The position numbers and the translations under genes are program-made. A stretch of DNA of 64,000 nucleotides, taken from positions 2,061,720 through 2,125,719 of the forward strand of contig NZ_CP024636.1 of the NCBI RefSeq assembly GCF_009728735.1, written 5' to 3'. This document shows, piece by piece, positions 18,477 to 26,951 of this stretch. Each line of letters opens with the position of its first letter. Within the stretch, counting starts at the first letter, position 1. This DNA comes from Pantoea phytobeneficialis. Lineage in GTDB: Bacteria; Pseudomonadota; Gammaproteobacteria; Enterobacterales; Enterobacteriaceae. A model generated the notes under the pieces. That model had not been told where the DNA came from. It searched no databases and saw only the letters and a list, made by a program, of their open reading frames with translations.

Positions 18477-18596
18477 GGGTTTTCTCCCTATTTTGGCAAA
18501 AATGCGGCGAGCAGAAGCCCGCCGCTCCCAGCATGAAGGCTGAGCAGTTTTCAAGACACAGGAGGGTTTGCGGCGTTGACGCAGCGCCGTGGCGCG

Positions 18597-19643
18597 TTAT
18601 GCCAGGTTGAACATGCGCGCGGCGTTACCACCCAGAATGTTGGCTTTGTCTTCGGCGCTGATATCGAGACTCTCGATGGTTTCAATGCCTTTAAAGAACC
18701 AGTCTTTACGGATCGGGTAGGAGCTGCCGTACAGGATGTTTTTGCCGCCAATCACTTTCACTGCGGCTTCCAGTTGCGCTTTGCCCCATTGCGGCGCGCC
18801 GGAGGTATCAAAGAAAATGTTGTTGCTCAGTTGCGCACGCAGGTTGCCGGTGCCGGTCTGGAAACGATCCACCGCATCGTTGAACTGATGTTGTGGCGGT
18901 ACCAGCATATCGGCGAAGGCGTAGAACGCACCGCCCAGCATCGAGTGGATAAAGCGCAGGTTTGGCAACTCATCAAACATGCCGCTGAACAGCTCACGAC
19001 CCACCGCAGTCGCCTGATCCACGCAGCGACCAAACTGGCGACGCTGGTTGGTGTAAGGCAGCACGGAGTTGAAATCCACCGGCAGCGGGGTGTGGTGAAC
19101 CACCACCGGCACCTTGAGGTCGTTGAGGAACGTCAGGTATGGACGGAACGCCGGGTCATCGAGGTAGATTTGGCCGTAGTGCGCCACGATTTGCGCGCCA
19201 CGGAAACCGAGTTGATTCAGGCAACGGTCCACTTCACGCAGGCAATCGTCAGTCCCCCACGGTGGAACCACCGCCAGCGCTGACATGCGGCCTTCGCTGC
19301 GTTTCACGTATTCCGCCATGCGGGTGTTGACCTCTTTACAGGTCTCCAGATCCAGCCACTCCTGCCACACCGGCAGACGGAAAATGGCGTGATCAACCCC
19401 GGCTTTCTCCATATCCGCCAGTTGGCTTTCCAGCGTGTATTGCCCTTCGGCGTAGTTGAGGTTAACAAAGCCTTTCGGCTGCTCAATGATCAGCTGGCTC
19501 AGTTCCTTGCCTTCAATTTTCTCCACGCGAGTGTGCACGCCATATTGTTTTGGCACGCAGTCGAGAAATGAATTCAGCAGTTTCTTGTCAGAAAACAGCT
19601 CGCCCGGCAGCCAGTGCATGTTGGCATCGATAATCTTGCTCAT
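18597..19643 (-). CDS. Amidohydrolase-2 family protein with altered metal and catalytic residues
   Basis: A 348-residue TIM-barrel protein of the ACMSD/resorcylate decarboxylase group by overall pattern. Family members decarboxylate or hydrate aromatic acids using a metal. Here the usual DxHxH at the N-terminus reads DANMHWLPG, so the first His is Asn. The usual GSDYP near the C-terminus reads ILYGSSYPIRK, so the catalytic Asp is Ser. The His residues in VVVHHTPLP and RFIHSMLGG remain. It sits between the monooxygenase and FAH genes. It may be a decarboxylase or hydratase with changed chemistry, or a non-catalytic partner. Confidence 0.8.
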   Translation of the reverse strand: MSKIIDANMHWLPGELFSDKKLLNSFLDCVPKQYGVHTRVEKIEGKELSQLIIEQPKGFVNLNYAEGQYTLESQLADMEKAGVDHAIFRLPVWQEWLDLETCKEVNTRMAEYVKRSEGRMSALAVVPPWGTDDCLREVDRCLNQLGFRGAQIVAHYGQIYLDDPAFRPYLTFLNDLKVPVVVHHTPLPVDFNSVLPYTNQRRQFGRCVDQATAVGRELFSGMFDELPNLRFIHSMLGGAFYAFADMLVPPQHQFNDAVDRFQTGTGNLRAQLSNNIFFDTSGAPQWGKAQLEAAVKVIGGKNILYGSSYPIRKDWFFKGIETIESLDISAEDKANILGGNAARMFNLA

Positions 19644-19678
19644 AGTCAGTTCCTTTCTGTCTCAATTAAGGGGATAAA

Positions 19679-20965
19679 TTATTTTTGGGTGGCAAAAACT
19701 GATTTGTATTTCGTCGGTTGGTCGGTCTCTTTTTCTGTCGGGATGCGCATACCGGCTTTGGCGTGGTACTCGCTGAAAATCGACAGGGCTTCTTCGTGCG
19801 GGAAGATGTTTTCAATGTCGTCGAACGGCTTACCACCGCTACGTTCTTCGACGATACGGCGCACCACTTCCGGGCCTTCGCCGCGTGATGCCAGCACCAG
19901 CCAGTTCACCTTCTCGCGGCGCTCCAGCTCATAGGCTTGCAACGCGGCGACCGGGTCAGCGATGGTGGCGAGTTTCTCGGCGATGACGCGGGCATCGACA
20001 AACGCCTGGCAGACGCTGTTGCCACCGCGCGGATACATGGCATGGGCGGCGTCGCCGAGCAGGGTGATGCGGCCAAATGACCATTGCGGTAACGGGTCAT
20101 GGTCGATCAACGGGAACAGATAGCATTCGCGGGCGTTGCGGATCATGGCGCTGACATCGATAAAATCGAGCTGGCAGTCGTCAAACACATGCTCAATCTC
20201 TTTGACGCCGGTTTCCTGGTTCCAGTCCTCTTCGCTTTGTGGTTTCTCGTTCTGCTCAATCACCCAGTTCACCAGTTGATTGCCCTGGTCATCGACGTTG
20301 TTCTGGATCGGATAGACGATCAGCGTGCCCTGACGAATCGGATCGCCGATATGCAGAATGCTGCCGCCGGTTTTGAACGGCGGCATCACGGTGACGCCGC
20401 GATATAAGGTCAGACCGGAGAAGTGGCTGCGGGCTGATTCCGGCAGCAGTTTGCGGCGCACCACCGAACGGATACCATCGACGCCAATCACCACATCGGC
20501 GCGCACGCTTTGCGGAGCATTGGGATTGAGACGGGTATCAAAATGCACGGTTACGCCGCTGTCATCCTGTTCGAAATGGCTGCAACGGCAACCAAGGGTG
20601 ATGGCATCCGCACCGAGGCGTTCCTGTACCGCTTTGTACAGCATCATTTGCAGATGGCCGCGATGGACGAAGCGTTGGTCGTATTCGTAGCCCATATGCT
20701 TGCCGCATTGCTCGCCAAAAATTTGCTGGCCGTAGCCGGTATAGAAAATGGACTCTTTAGCTTCTACGGAGATGTCGACAAAGGCGTCGTACAAACCCAT
20801 TTCAGTAATTTCTTTCACCGCATATGGCTTGATATCTACGCCGACTCCCAGCGGTTTGATTTCAGCGACGGCTTCAAACAGGCGCGGGCGAAAACCCTGT
20901 TGATGCAGGCGCAGGGCGGCAGCCAAACCGGCCGGGCCGGCACCAATGATGACGATATCCAACAT
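19679..20965 (-). CDS. PhzS-like FAD-dependent monooxygenase
   Basis: A 428-residue class A flavoprotein hydroxylase. The N-terminal dinucleotide site is VIIGAGPAGLAAALRL, the family DG motif is VVIGVDGIRSVVRR near residue 165, and the second FAD motif is ITLLGDAAHAMYPRGGNS near residue 300. EIKPLGVGVDIKPYAV and FVHRGHLQMML closely recall PhzS, which hydroxylates phenazine carboxylate, and salicylate hydroxylases. Such enzymes use NAD(P)H and oxygen to add a hydroxyl, often with decarboxylation, preparing the ring for cleavage. No membrane segment is seen. Confidence 0.85.
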   Translation of the reverse strand: MLDIVIIGAGPAGLAAALRLHQQGFRPRLFEAVAEIKPLGVGVDIKPYAVKEITEMGLYDAFVDISVEAKESIFYTGYGQQIFGEQCGKHMGYEYDQRFVHRGHLQMMLYKAVQERLGADAITLGCRCSHFEQDDSGVTVHFDTRLNPNAPQSVRADVVIGVDGIRSVVRRKLLPESARSHFSGLTLYRGVTVMPPFKTGGSILHIGDPIRQGTLIVYPIQNNVDDQGNQLVNWVIEQNEKPQSEEDWNQETGVKEIEHVFDDCQLDFIDVSAMIRNARECYLFPLIDHDPLPQWSFGRITLLGDAAHAMYPRGGNSVCQAFVDARVIAEKLATIADPVAALQAYELERREKVNWLVLASRGEGPEVVRRIVEERSGGKPFDDIENIFPHEEALSIFSEYHAKAGMRIPTEKETDQPTKYKSVFATQK

Positions 20966-20990
20966 AATGACTTCCTCTTGTTATTCAGAG

Positions 20991-22217
20991 TTAACTGTGG
21001 CTTTTCAGGGTATTAGCTTTGAGATCGTGACCGGGCTGGCGCTGTACATCGCGCAGCCAGATCGGTAATCCGGCGAGGCAGACCACCAGACCACCGAGAA
21101 CCAGCAGTGCCAGCGACTGCGGGTCTTCACTGTTCTGCGCGGCGATAAACAGCGGTGGGCCTAAGAACACACCGACCAGCGTCAGTTGGGTGATCAGACC
21201 GCTGGTGGCTCCGATGCTTTCGCGTGATGGCGCGACCACCGGAGCCAGCGCCCACATGCCCACCAGCAAACCGCTGCCGAACATAAACAGCCAGGAAGCA
21301 CCGATGGACAACATAAAGCCGAGCGGCAGGGTGAAAATCGCCAGCGCGGGTGCGCCGGTCAGTACCAGGCCTACTACGCCAATCGCGGCAGCTCTGACCC
21401 CCCGGTTCAGCAGTGCGCCAACCATCAGGCAGCCAATGCCGTTACATACCATCGCCACCACGTTCCAGTGGGCGACTTCCAGCAGTGGCACGCTGTAGCG
21501 TTTGGCGAGATACGGGGCGAGGGTGGAGATAATGCCGGTTTGCAAAAAGGCATCAGCACCGAAGGAAATACCCAACAGGTAGATCAACGGGCTACGCAGC
21601 ACGGAGCGTAAGCCTCGGGTGCGTGAGAATTGTGCCTTCTCTTCTGGCGTGCGACGCGGCAGGCTGACGGTGGCGACAAACGCCAGGGCCAGCGTCAGGA
21701 CCGAGTGCGCCAGGAAGGCAGCACGCCAGTTGCCAAAATGGTCGGCCAGACCGGCTGAAAGGAACGGCAGCAGAAAACTGGCAGGAACAAAGGTGGACCA
21801 CAACGCCATCGCCATATTACGTTGCTTACCGGTGGTGATGCGGATCAGCAAGGTCACGGCGGCCACGGCGGTTAACACATAACCGATGCCGGTAACGATG
21901 CGCCCGCCCAGCAGCAGATTAAACGACGGTGCCGCGACCACGCAGATATCCCCCAGCACAATCACCACGGCACCGATTAGCAACACCACCCGATCCCCGG
22001 CGCGGTCGACGATATAACCCGCCAGCAGCGCGCCGAGAGCCACCATCAATGATGGCAGCGACATAATCAGGCCGATCTGGCTGTGTTCAAACACATGAAA
22101 CTCTTTGGCAATCGAACCTAACTCAGTCACCGCTTCGCTGACCGTCATGGCTGCCATCACGCCGAGCGCGTAGGCGACCAGAATCCGCACCAGCGGGTTT
22201 TGAATAAATGTACTCAC
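20991..22217 (-). CDS. MFS transporter, probable uptake of the island substrate
   Basis: A 408-residue transporter with about 12 transmembrane segments. The loop 2-3 motif region reads GYIVDRAGDRVVLL, and a motif-C-like LPRRTPEEK loop separates the halves. The GTG at 22217 is preferred to the upstream TTG because GGGAGA lies seven bases before it. It lies inside the catabolic operon 25 bp upstream of the monooxygenase gene, so import (or export) of the aromatic substrate is inferred. Family-level substrate is unknown. Confidence 0.82.
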   Translation of the reverse strand: MSTFIQNPLVRILVAYALGVMAAMTVSEAVTELGSIAKEFHVFEHSQIGLIMSLPSLMVALGALLAGYIVDRAGDRVVLLIGAVVIVLGDICVVAAPSFNLLLGGRIVTGIGYVLTAVAAVTLLIRITTGKQRNMAMALWSTFVPASFLLPFLSAGLADHFGNWRAAFLAHSVLTLALAFVATVSLPRRTPEEKAQFSRTRGLRSVLRSPLIYLLGISFGADAFLQTGIISTLAPYLAKRYSVPLLEVAHWNVVAMVCNGIGCLMVGALLNRGVRAAAIGVVGLVLTGAPALAIFTLPLGFMLSIGASWLFMFGSGLLVGMWALAPVVAPSRESIGATSGLITQLTLVGVFLGPPLFIAAQNSEDPQSLALLVLGGLVVCLAGLPIWLRDVQRQPGHDLKANTLKSHS

Positions 22218-22278
22218 GATCCGTTCTCCCAATAGCTGATTTCACACAGGATTTAGCGTTATGGATTGACGCAGGCGC

Positions 22279-23292
22279 TTAGCCATCATTGGCAAGGGCG
22301 AGAAAGCGCTCCAGCGTGGGCGGATCGATCGGGGTTTCCGGCTGGATAACCGGAACGTTGGCGAAGGGCGTCGCTTCGGTAAACCATTTGTTTTGCGCCG
22401 GGAGTCCCCACTGGTCGGCACGTTTGGGATCGGCCAGATTCCAGCCAAGCGCCGGTTCGATGTCGATATGCTGGTAGTGGGTATTAAACAACTCGATACG
22501 ATGGCCGTCGGGATCGCGGAAGTAGACGAACAGGGCACCGCTGATGCCGTGACGACCCGGACCTCGTTCCAGTTGCGGTGCGTAACCGAGCGCACCGGCC
22601 ACGTCACAGGCGCGGATCATGTCGTTAGTATCGGGCAGGGTGTAGGCAAAATGGTGCAGGCGCGGCCCCGGCCCCTGGGTGAAGACGATATCGTGCGGAT
22701 TCCCTTTGCGCTGTAGCCAGACGCCCCACAGATGTTGATTGTCTTCGACCTGCGACCAGGTGTATTCGCTGACGCGAAAACCCAGCGGCTGATAGAACGA
22801 CCAGGCCTGACGTACATCGCTGGTTTGTAACTGATAGTGGTCAAGGCGCTGGGCGCTGGCACCGCGATAATGCTGGTAATTTTTCAGCATGCGCTCACAG
22901 GCATCCATCGACGCGCAGAATTCCAATGGGACGCCAACATGGTCGCTGACATGCAGGGTTAAGCCCTGAAAGGGCACCTCAACAATGCGCGTTTCCTTAC
23001 CCTGTGCGGCGAAATAGTCTTCCGCTTTATAGATATCGTCATCGCGGCACACGCGCATCCCGATACGGGCGCAGTGGGTATCGCTGGCTTTTTTTAACAC
23101 CAGGCTGTGATGCCCACGTTCCTCTAATCCGCGCAGATACACGCTGGACGCATCCTCATCACTGACCACCAATCCGATTAAATCGGTGTAGAAGCGTTTG
23201 CTGACCTCAAGGTCACGAACGTTCAGGACAACATGACTGGCACGCGTCACGTTGAAAGGTGGCTCCAAAACCAACTCATCGATCTGTGGCAT
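22279..23292 (-). CDS. VOC-family extradiol ring-cleavage dioxygenase (HPCD type)
   Basis: A 337-residue type I extradiol dioxygenase with two vicinal-oxygen-chelate modules. The first begins ASHVVLNVRDLEVSKRFY. The second carries the iron ligands: His in RLDHYQLQTSDV, His in RLHHFAYTLPD and Glu in GHRIELFNTHY. It resembles homoprotocatechuate 2,3-dioxygenases of the Brevibacterium/Arthrobacter type and is unlike the unrelated E. coli HpaD. It is the first gene of the minus-strand operon, so it probably commits the dihydroxylated substrate to meta cleavage. No dehydrogenase for the product semialdehyde is in this operon. Confidence 0.87.
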   Translation of the reverse strand: MPQIDELVLEPPFNVTRASHVVLNVRDLEVSKRFYTDLIGLVVSDEDASSVYLRGLEERGHHSLVLKKASDTHCARIGMRVCRDDDIYKAEDYFAAQGKETRIVEVPFQGLTLHVSDHVGVPLEFCASMDACERMLKNYQHYRGASAQRLDHYQLQTSDVRQAWSFYQPLGFRVSEYTWSQVEDNQHLWGVWLQRKGNPHDIVFTQGPGPRLHHFAYTLPDTNDMIRACDVAGALGYAPQLERGPGRHGISGALFVYFRDPDGHRIELFNTHYQHIDIEPALGWNLADPKRADQWGLPAQNKWFTEATPFANVPVIQPETPIDPPTLERFLALANDG

Positions 23293-23349
23293 GGGTATGT
23301 TCTCTCTTTCAGATAAAAGGGGTACCGCTCAGTGTTGTTGTAATAAATT

Positions 23350-23377
23350 TAGATATATCGTGTTAATAGATATATCT
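23350..23377. promoter_or_regulatory. Twin TAGATATATC sites before the dioxygenase operon
   Basis: TAGATATATCG (23350-23360) and TAGATATATCT (23367-23377) are direct repeats 17 bp apart, each nearly the 12-bp palindrome found at 9202. They lie 58-85 bp upstream of the dioxygenase start codon. The 333-bp gap to the next gene also holds one REP-like copy (23462-23483) and nothing else recognised. No strong -10/-35 pair was found on the minus strand. Confidence 0.6.
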
Positions 23378-23461
23378 CATAATGTTGCCGGGATAGGAGA
23401 TCGAGCGCACAGATTGAAAGGAAAATTTTTGCGGTGTGATAAATCGAATAATGCCGGTTTC

Positions 23462-23483
23462 GTAGCGGCGCGATTTATCGCGC
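23462..23483 (+). repeat. REP-like palindromic repeat, single copy
   Basis: A canonical copy (GTAGCG plus GCGCGATTTATCGCGC) in the gap between the divergent dioxygenase and hydrolase genes. Unlike most copies it therefore lies upstream of both flanking genes. Confidence 0.85.
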
Positions 23484-23625
23484 AGGTTTGTATCGCACTG
23501 TATCTGCATTGCTCCCCAATACATCGCGAGGCAAAAATCCGGGTTAGCAGAAACAAGCGCTATACATCGGGGTGGTGTAATTCAGGCGTTGTCACTTACA
23601 CATCAAATTTTCTGGAGAGAACGCC

Positions 23626-24621
23626 ATGTTACGTAAATCACTGTTAGCGACCCTGATGACCGCCACCGCCCTGTTTGCTACCACTGCTGCGGTGGCTGCC
23701 CCGACTGAAGCCGATTACGCCCAGGCCTTCCACACCATCCACCAGGTGAAAGCCGGGGTGCTGAATGTCGGCTATGTCGATATTGGCCCGCGTGATGGCC
23801 AGGCGGTGATTCTGTTACACGGCTGGCCGTACGATATTCAAAGCTATGCTCAGGTTGCGCCACAGCTGGCGGCACAGGGCTATCGCGTTATCGTGCCTTA
23901 CCTGCGCGGTTATGGTTCAACCCGCTTCCTCTCTGCCAGTACGCCACGTAACGGGCAGCCCTCAGCGCTGGCGGCTGACACCGTGGCATTGATGGACGCG
24001 CTGGGGATCAAACAGGCGGTCTTCGCCGGGTTTGACTGGGGGGCACGTACCGCCGATATCGTGGCGGCGCTGTGGCCGGAGCGCGTGAAATCGCTGGTTT
24101 CCGTCAGCGGTTATCTGATCAGCAGCCAGGAGATCGGTAAAAAACCGCTGCCGCCGCAGGCGGAGCTGCAATGGTGGTATCAGTTCTATTTCGCCACCGA
24201 ACGTGGCCGTGAAGGCTATGCGAAGAACACCCATGATTTTGCCAAATTAATCTGGCAGCAGGCGTCACCGGGCTGGAAATTCAGCGATGCGACCTTTAAC
24301 CAAAGCGCACAGGCGCTGGATAACCCGGACCAGGTCGCCGTGACGGTCAGCAATTATCGCTGGCGTATCGGGATGGAACCGGGAGAAGCGAAATATGCCG
24401 CCTATGAGAAAAAACTGGCGACGCTGCCGGTGATTAGCGTACCGACGATTACGATTGAAGGAGATAACAACGGTGCGCCGCATCCGGCTCCGGCGGCATA
24501 TCGGGCAAAATTCAGCGGCAAATATGAGCATCGTACCTTCAGCGGCAATATTGGTCATAACCCGCCCGCCGAAGACCCGCAGGATTTTGTGAAAGCTGTC
24601 GTTGATGCGGCAAAAATGTAA
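23626..24621 (+). CDS. Secreted alpha/beta hydrolase (epoxide-hydrolase/dehalogenase-like)
   Basis: A 331-residue protein with signal peptide MLRKSLLATLMTATALFATTAAVAA. The oxyanion-hole motif is LLHGWPYD. The nucleophile elbow GFDWGARTA carries Asp rather than Ser, as in epoxide hydrolases and haloalkane dehalogenases. A late His in SGNIGHNPP could complete the triad. It should act in the periplasm. GGAGAG precedes the ATG. It is divergent from the dioxygenase operon and may handle a related compound, but this is conjecture. A rho-independent terminator follows. Confidence 0.83.
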   Translation: MLRKSLLATLMTATALFATTAAVAAPTEADYAQAFHTIHQVKAGVLNVGYVDIGPRDGQAVILLHGWPYDIQSYAQVAPQLAAQGYRVIVPYLRGYGSTRFLSASTPRNGQPSALAADTVALMDALGIKQAVFAGFDWGARTADIVAALWPERVKSLVSVSGYLISSQEIGKKPLPPQAELQWWYQFYFATERGREGYAKNTHDFAKLIWQQASPGWKFSDATFNQSAQALDNPDQVAVTVSNYRWRIGMEPGEAKYAAYEKKLATLPVISVPTITIEGDNNGAPHPAPAAYRAKFSGKYEHRTFSGNIGHNPPAEDPQDFVKAVVDAAKM

Positions 24622-24645
24622 TTCTGTGGTAATAAGTTATTGTCG

Positions 24646-24673
24646 GACCGGTATTTTATGACCGGTCTTTTTT
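24646..24673 (+). terminator. Rho-independent terminator after hydrolase gene
   Basis: GACCGGT and ACCGGTC form a 7-bp stem around an 8-nt AT-rich loop, followed directly by six T residues. Confidence 0.85.
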
Positions 24674-24699
24674 GTCTGGCCCGCTGACAGGAGGTTGTT

Positions 24700-25440
24700 T
24701 TGGAGCACATTGATCACATCCTGGTTGTTGATGATGACCGGGACATCCGCGAACTGATCACCGACTATCTGGTGAAATCGGGTTATCGCGCCACCGGTGC
24801 CGCCAATGGCCGTGAGATGCGTGCGGTGCTGGCAGCGAATGCGATAGACCTGGTGGTGTTGGACATTATGATGCCGGGTGATGATGGTCTGACCTTGTGC
24901 CGCCAGCTACGCAGCGATCCACAACGTAACCTGCCGATTTTGATGCTGACGGCGCGCAGCGAAGACAGCGACCGTATCCTCGGGCTGGAGATGGGCGCGG
25001 ATGATTATCTGATCAAACCCTTTGTCGCGCGTGAATTGCTGGCAAGGATCAAAGCGATTCTGCGCCGTACCCGCGCACTGCCGCCCAACCTGCAAATCAC
25101 CGAAACTGGTCGCCTGATTGCTTTTGGTGACTGGCAACTGGATACCTCGGCGCGCCATCTGCTGGATACCGACGGGGTCATCGTCGCGTTGAGCGGGGCG
25201 GAATACCGTCTGCTGCGGGTGTTTCTCGATCATCCGCAACGGGTATTAACCCGTGACCAGCTGCTGAACCTGACTCAGGGGCGCGATGCCGAACTGTTTG
25301 AACGCTCGATTGACCTGTTGGTCAGCCGTTTGCGCCAGCGGCTGCGCGAGGACGCGCGCGAACCCGCGTACATCAAAACGGTACGCAGCGAAGGTTATGT
25401 GCTGGCTGCGCCGGTCACCATTAAAGAGGTCAATGTATGA
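24700..25440 (+). CDS. OmpR-family response regulator
   Basis: A 246-residue DNA-binding regulator. The receiver domain has the acidic pair in VVDDDRD, the phospho-acceptor Asp in LVVLDIMMPGDDG (about residue 56), a Thr in MLTARSE and the Lys in LIKPF. A winged-helix DNA-binding domain follows from about residue 145, ending VRSEGYVLA. The start is a TTG at 24700 with GGAGG five bases upstream. It overlaps the kinase gene by ATGA. Target genes are not evident; the flanking secreted hydrolases and dipZ-like gene are candidates. Confidence 0.92.
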   Translation: MEHIDHILVVDDDRDIRELITDYLVKSGYRATGAANGREMRAVLAANAIDLVVLDIMMPGDDGLTLCRQLRSDPQRNLPILMLTARSEDSDRILGLEMGADDYLIKPFVARELLARIKAILRRTRALPPNLQITETGRLIAFGDWQLDTSARHLLDTDGVIVALSGAEYRLLRVFLDHPQRVLTRDQLLNLTQGRDAELFERSIDLLVSRLRQRLREDAREPAYIKTVRSEGYVLAAPVTIKEVNV

Positions 25441-26738
25441 GGCTCTGGCCGCGTTCGCTGTTATCGCGTCTGGTGTTGATTGTGCTGCTCGGTCTGGTGC
25501 TGGCAAACGGTATGACGGTGGTCAGCCTGATGATTGAACGGATGAGCAGCGCCAAAACCGTGATGCTCGGCAATCTTGAATACGATGTGGCGACCAGCGT
25601 GGCAATCCTGGATCACCTCTCCCCGTCAGAGCGTCCCGGTTGGCTGGCGAAGCTGGCGCGTGGTAATTATCGCTATGAATTGTCGGCGGGGCAGCCCGGC
25701 CCCTGGCCGGATAGCTGGCGGGCGCGGGATGCCATCCGCTCGTTGCAGGAGACGCTGGGCGGCCAGTACCCGTTGACCTTTACCAATGTACCCGGCCCGC
25801 GTCTGCATATTCAGGCCCATATCACCTTACACGATGGTGCGCCGCTGACACTGGATCTCTGGCCGCGCATGCCCGCGATTGCGCGCTGGTTGCCGGTGGT
25901 GTTGTTTGCCCAACTGATCTTGCTGGCGGTCTGTGCCTGGATAGCGGTACGTCAGGTAGTCAGGCCGTTTATGCGTTTCACCCAGGCGGTGGAAGGGTTA
26001 AAACCGGCCAGCGCCAGTGCCAGCATCATGCCGGAAAATGGTCCGGCAGAGGTGCAACAGGCCGCGCGGGCCTTTAATGCAATGCAGTTGCGTATTCAGG
26101 ACCATTTGCAGGAGCGAGCACAGATTCTGGCGGCAATATCCCATGACCTGCAAACCCCTATCACCCGTATGAAGTTGCGGGTTGAGATGTCGGAACAGCC
26201 CGAACTGCGCGACAAGTTGCTGGGCGATTTAGACAATATGAGCCGCCTGGTACGCGAGGGCATTGACTATGCACGCTCCGCACAAATACCGGATGAGACG
26301 CCGCAGCGTGTCAGCCTCAATGCGTTTTTGGATAGCATTGCCTGTGATTACCAGGATGTGGGAAAAGCGGTCAGCTTTTTGCCCTGCACAGGGCTGGATA
26401 ATTTCAGCATTCGTCAGCAGGCGTTACGCCGCATTATGACCAACCTGATTGATAATGCGCTTAAATTTGGTTCTCAGGCTGAGGTGGCGTTATCCAGAAC
26501 GGCGGAAGGCGGCATGAAAATTCATGTGCGTGATAACGGCCCCGGCATTCCGGAAGACGAACTGGAGGCAGTGCTGAAACCATTTTACCGGGTGGAAAGT
26601 TCCCGTAATCGCCACACCGGCGGCACCGGGCTGGGACTGGCGATCGCTTCGCAATTGATCAATCAGATGTCAGGGAGCCTGATATTGAGTAATCGCGCGC
26701 AGGGAGGGCTGGAGGTTCAGATTATATTAAGGGGATGA
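25437..26738 (+). CDS. Sensor histidine kinase
   Basis: A 433-residue inner-membrane kinase. TM1 is near residues 8-30, a periplasmic region of about 115 residues follows, and TM2 is near 150-170. HAMP is next, then the H-box AAISHDLQTPITRMK with the phospho-His around residue 235. The N-box is IMTNLIDNALKFG, G1 is VRDNGPGIPEDE, and GTGLGLAIA forms G2. It pairs with the preceding response regulator. The periplasmic sensor region has no recognised domain. A weak hairpin (GGTGGGATAA/TTATCTCACC, 26794-26822) follows the gene. Confidence 0.92.
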   Translation: MRLWPRSLLSRLVLIVLLGLVLANGMTVVSLMIERMSSAKTVMLGNLEYDVATSVAILDHLSPSERPGWLAKLARGNYRYELSAGQPGPWPDSWRARDAIRSLQETLGGQYPLTFTNVPGPRLHIQAHITLHDGAPLTLDLWPRMPAIARWLPVVLFAQLILLAVCAWIAVRQVVRPFMRFTQAVEGLKPASASASIMPENGPAEVQQAARAFNAMQLRIQDHLQERAQILAAISHDLQTPITRMKLRVEMSEQPELRDKLLGDLDNMSRLVREGIDYARSAQIPDETPQRVSLNAFLDSIACDYQDVGKAVSFLPCTGLDNFSIRQQALRRIMTNLIDNALKFGSQAEVALSRTAEGGMKIHVRDNGPGIPEDELEAVLKPFYRVESSRNRHTGGTGLGLAIASQLINQMSGSLILSNRAQGGLEVQIILRG

Positions 26739-26951
26739 GCGGCGGTATTCTCAGGTGGCTGCCTCTGATTCTCAGTATTAATTCATATCTGTTGGTGGGA
26801 TAAGTGCGCATTTTATCTCACCCCTCTGTTGTGATCATCATTAATTCATAATCAAATTATTCTTTTTCTATTTTCCTGACCTCATGGCCGTGACAGGGTA
26901 CCGGTACTCAATCGCCACTATTATGCCTAAACCTAAGGTAACGGGTTGATT

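Noticed and set aside
17601..18554. Longer N-terminus of the second FAH protein from 18554
   Set aside because: The first 26 residues are not family-like, while the GTG at 18476 has an excellent ribosome site.
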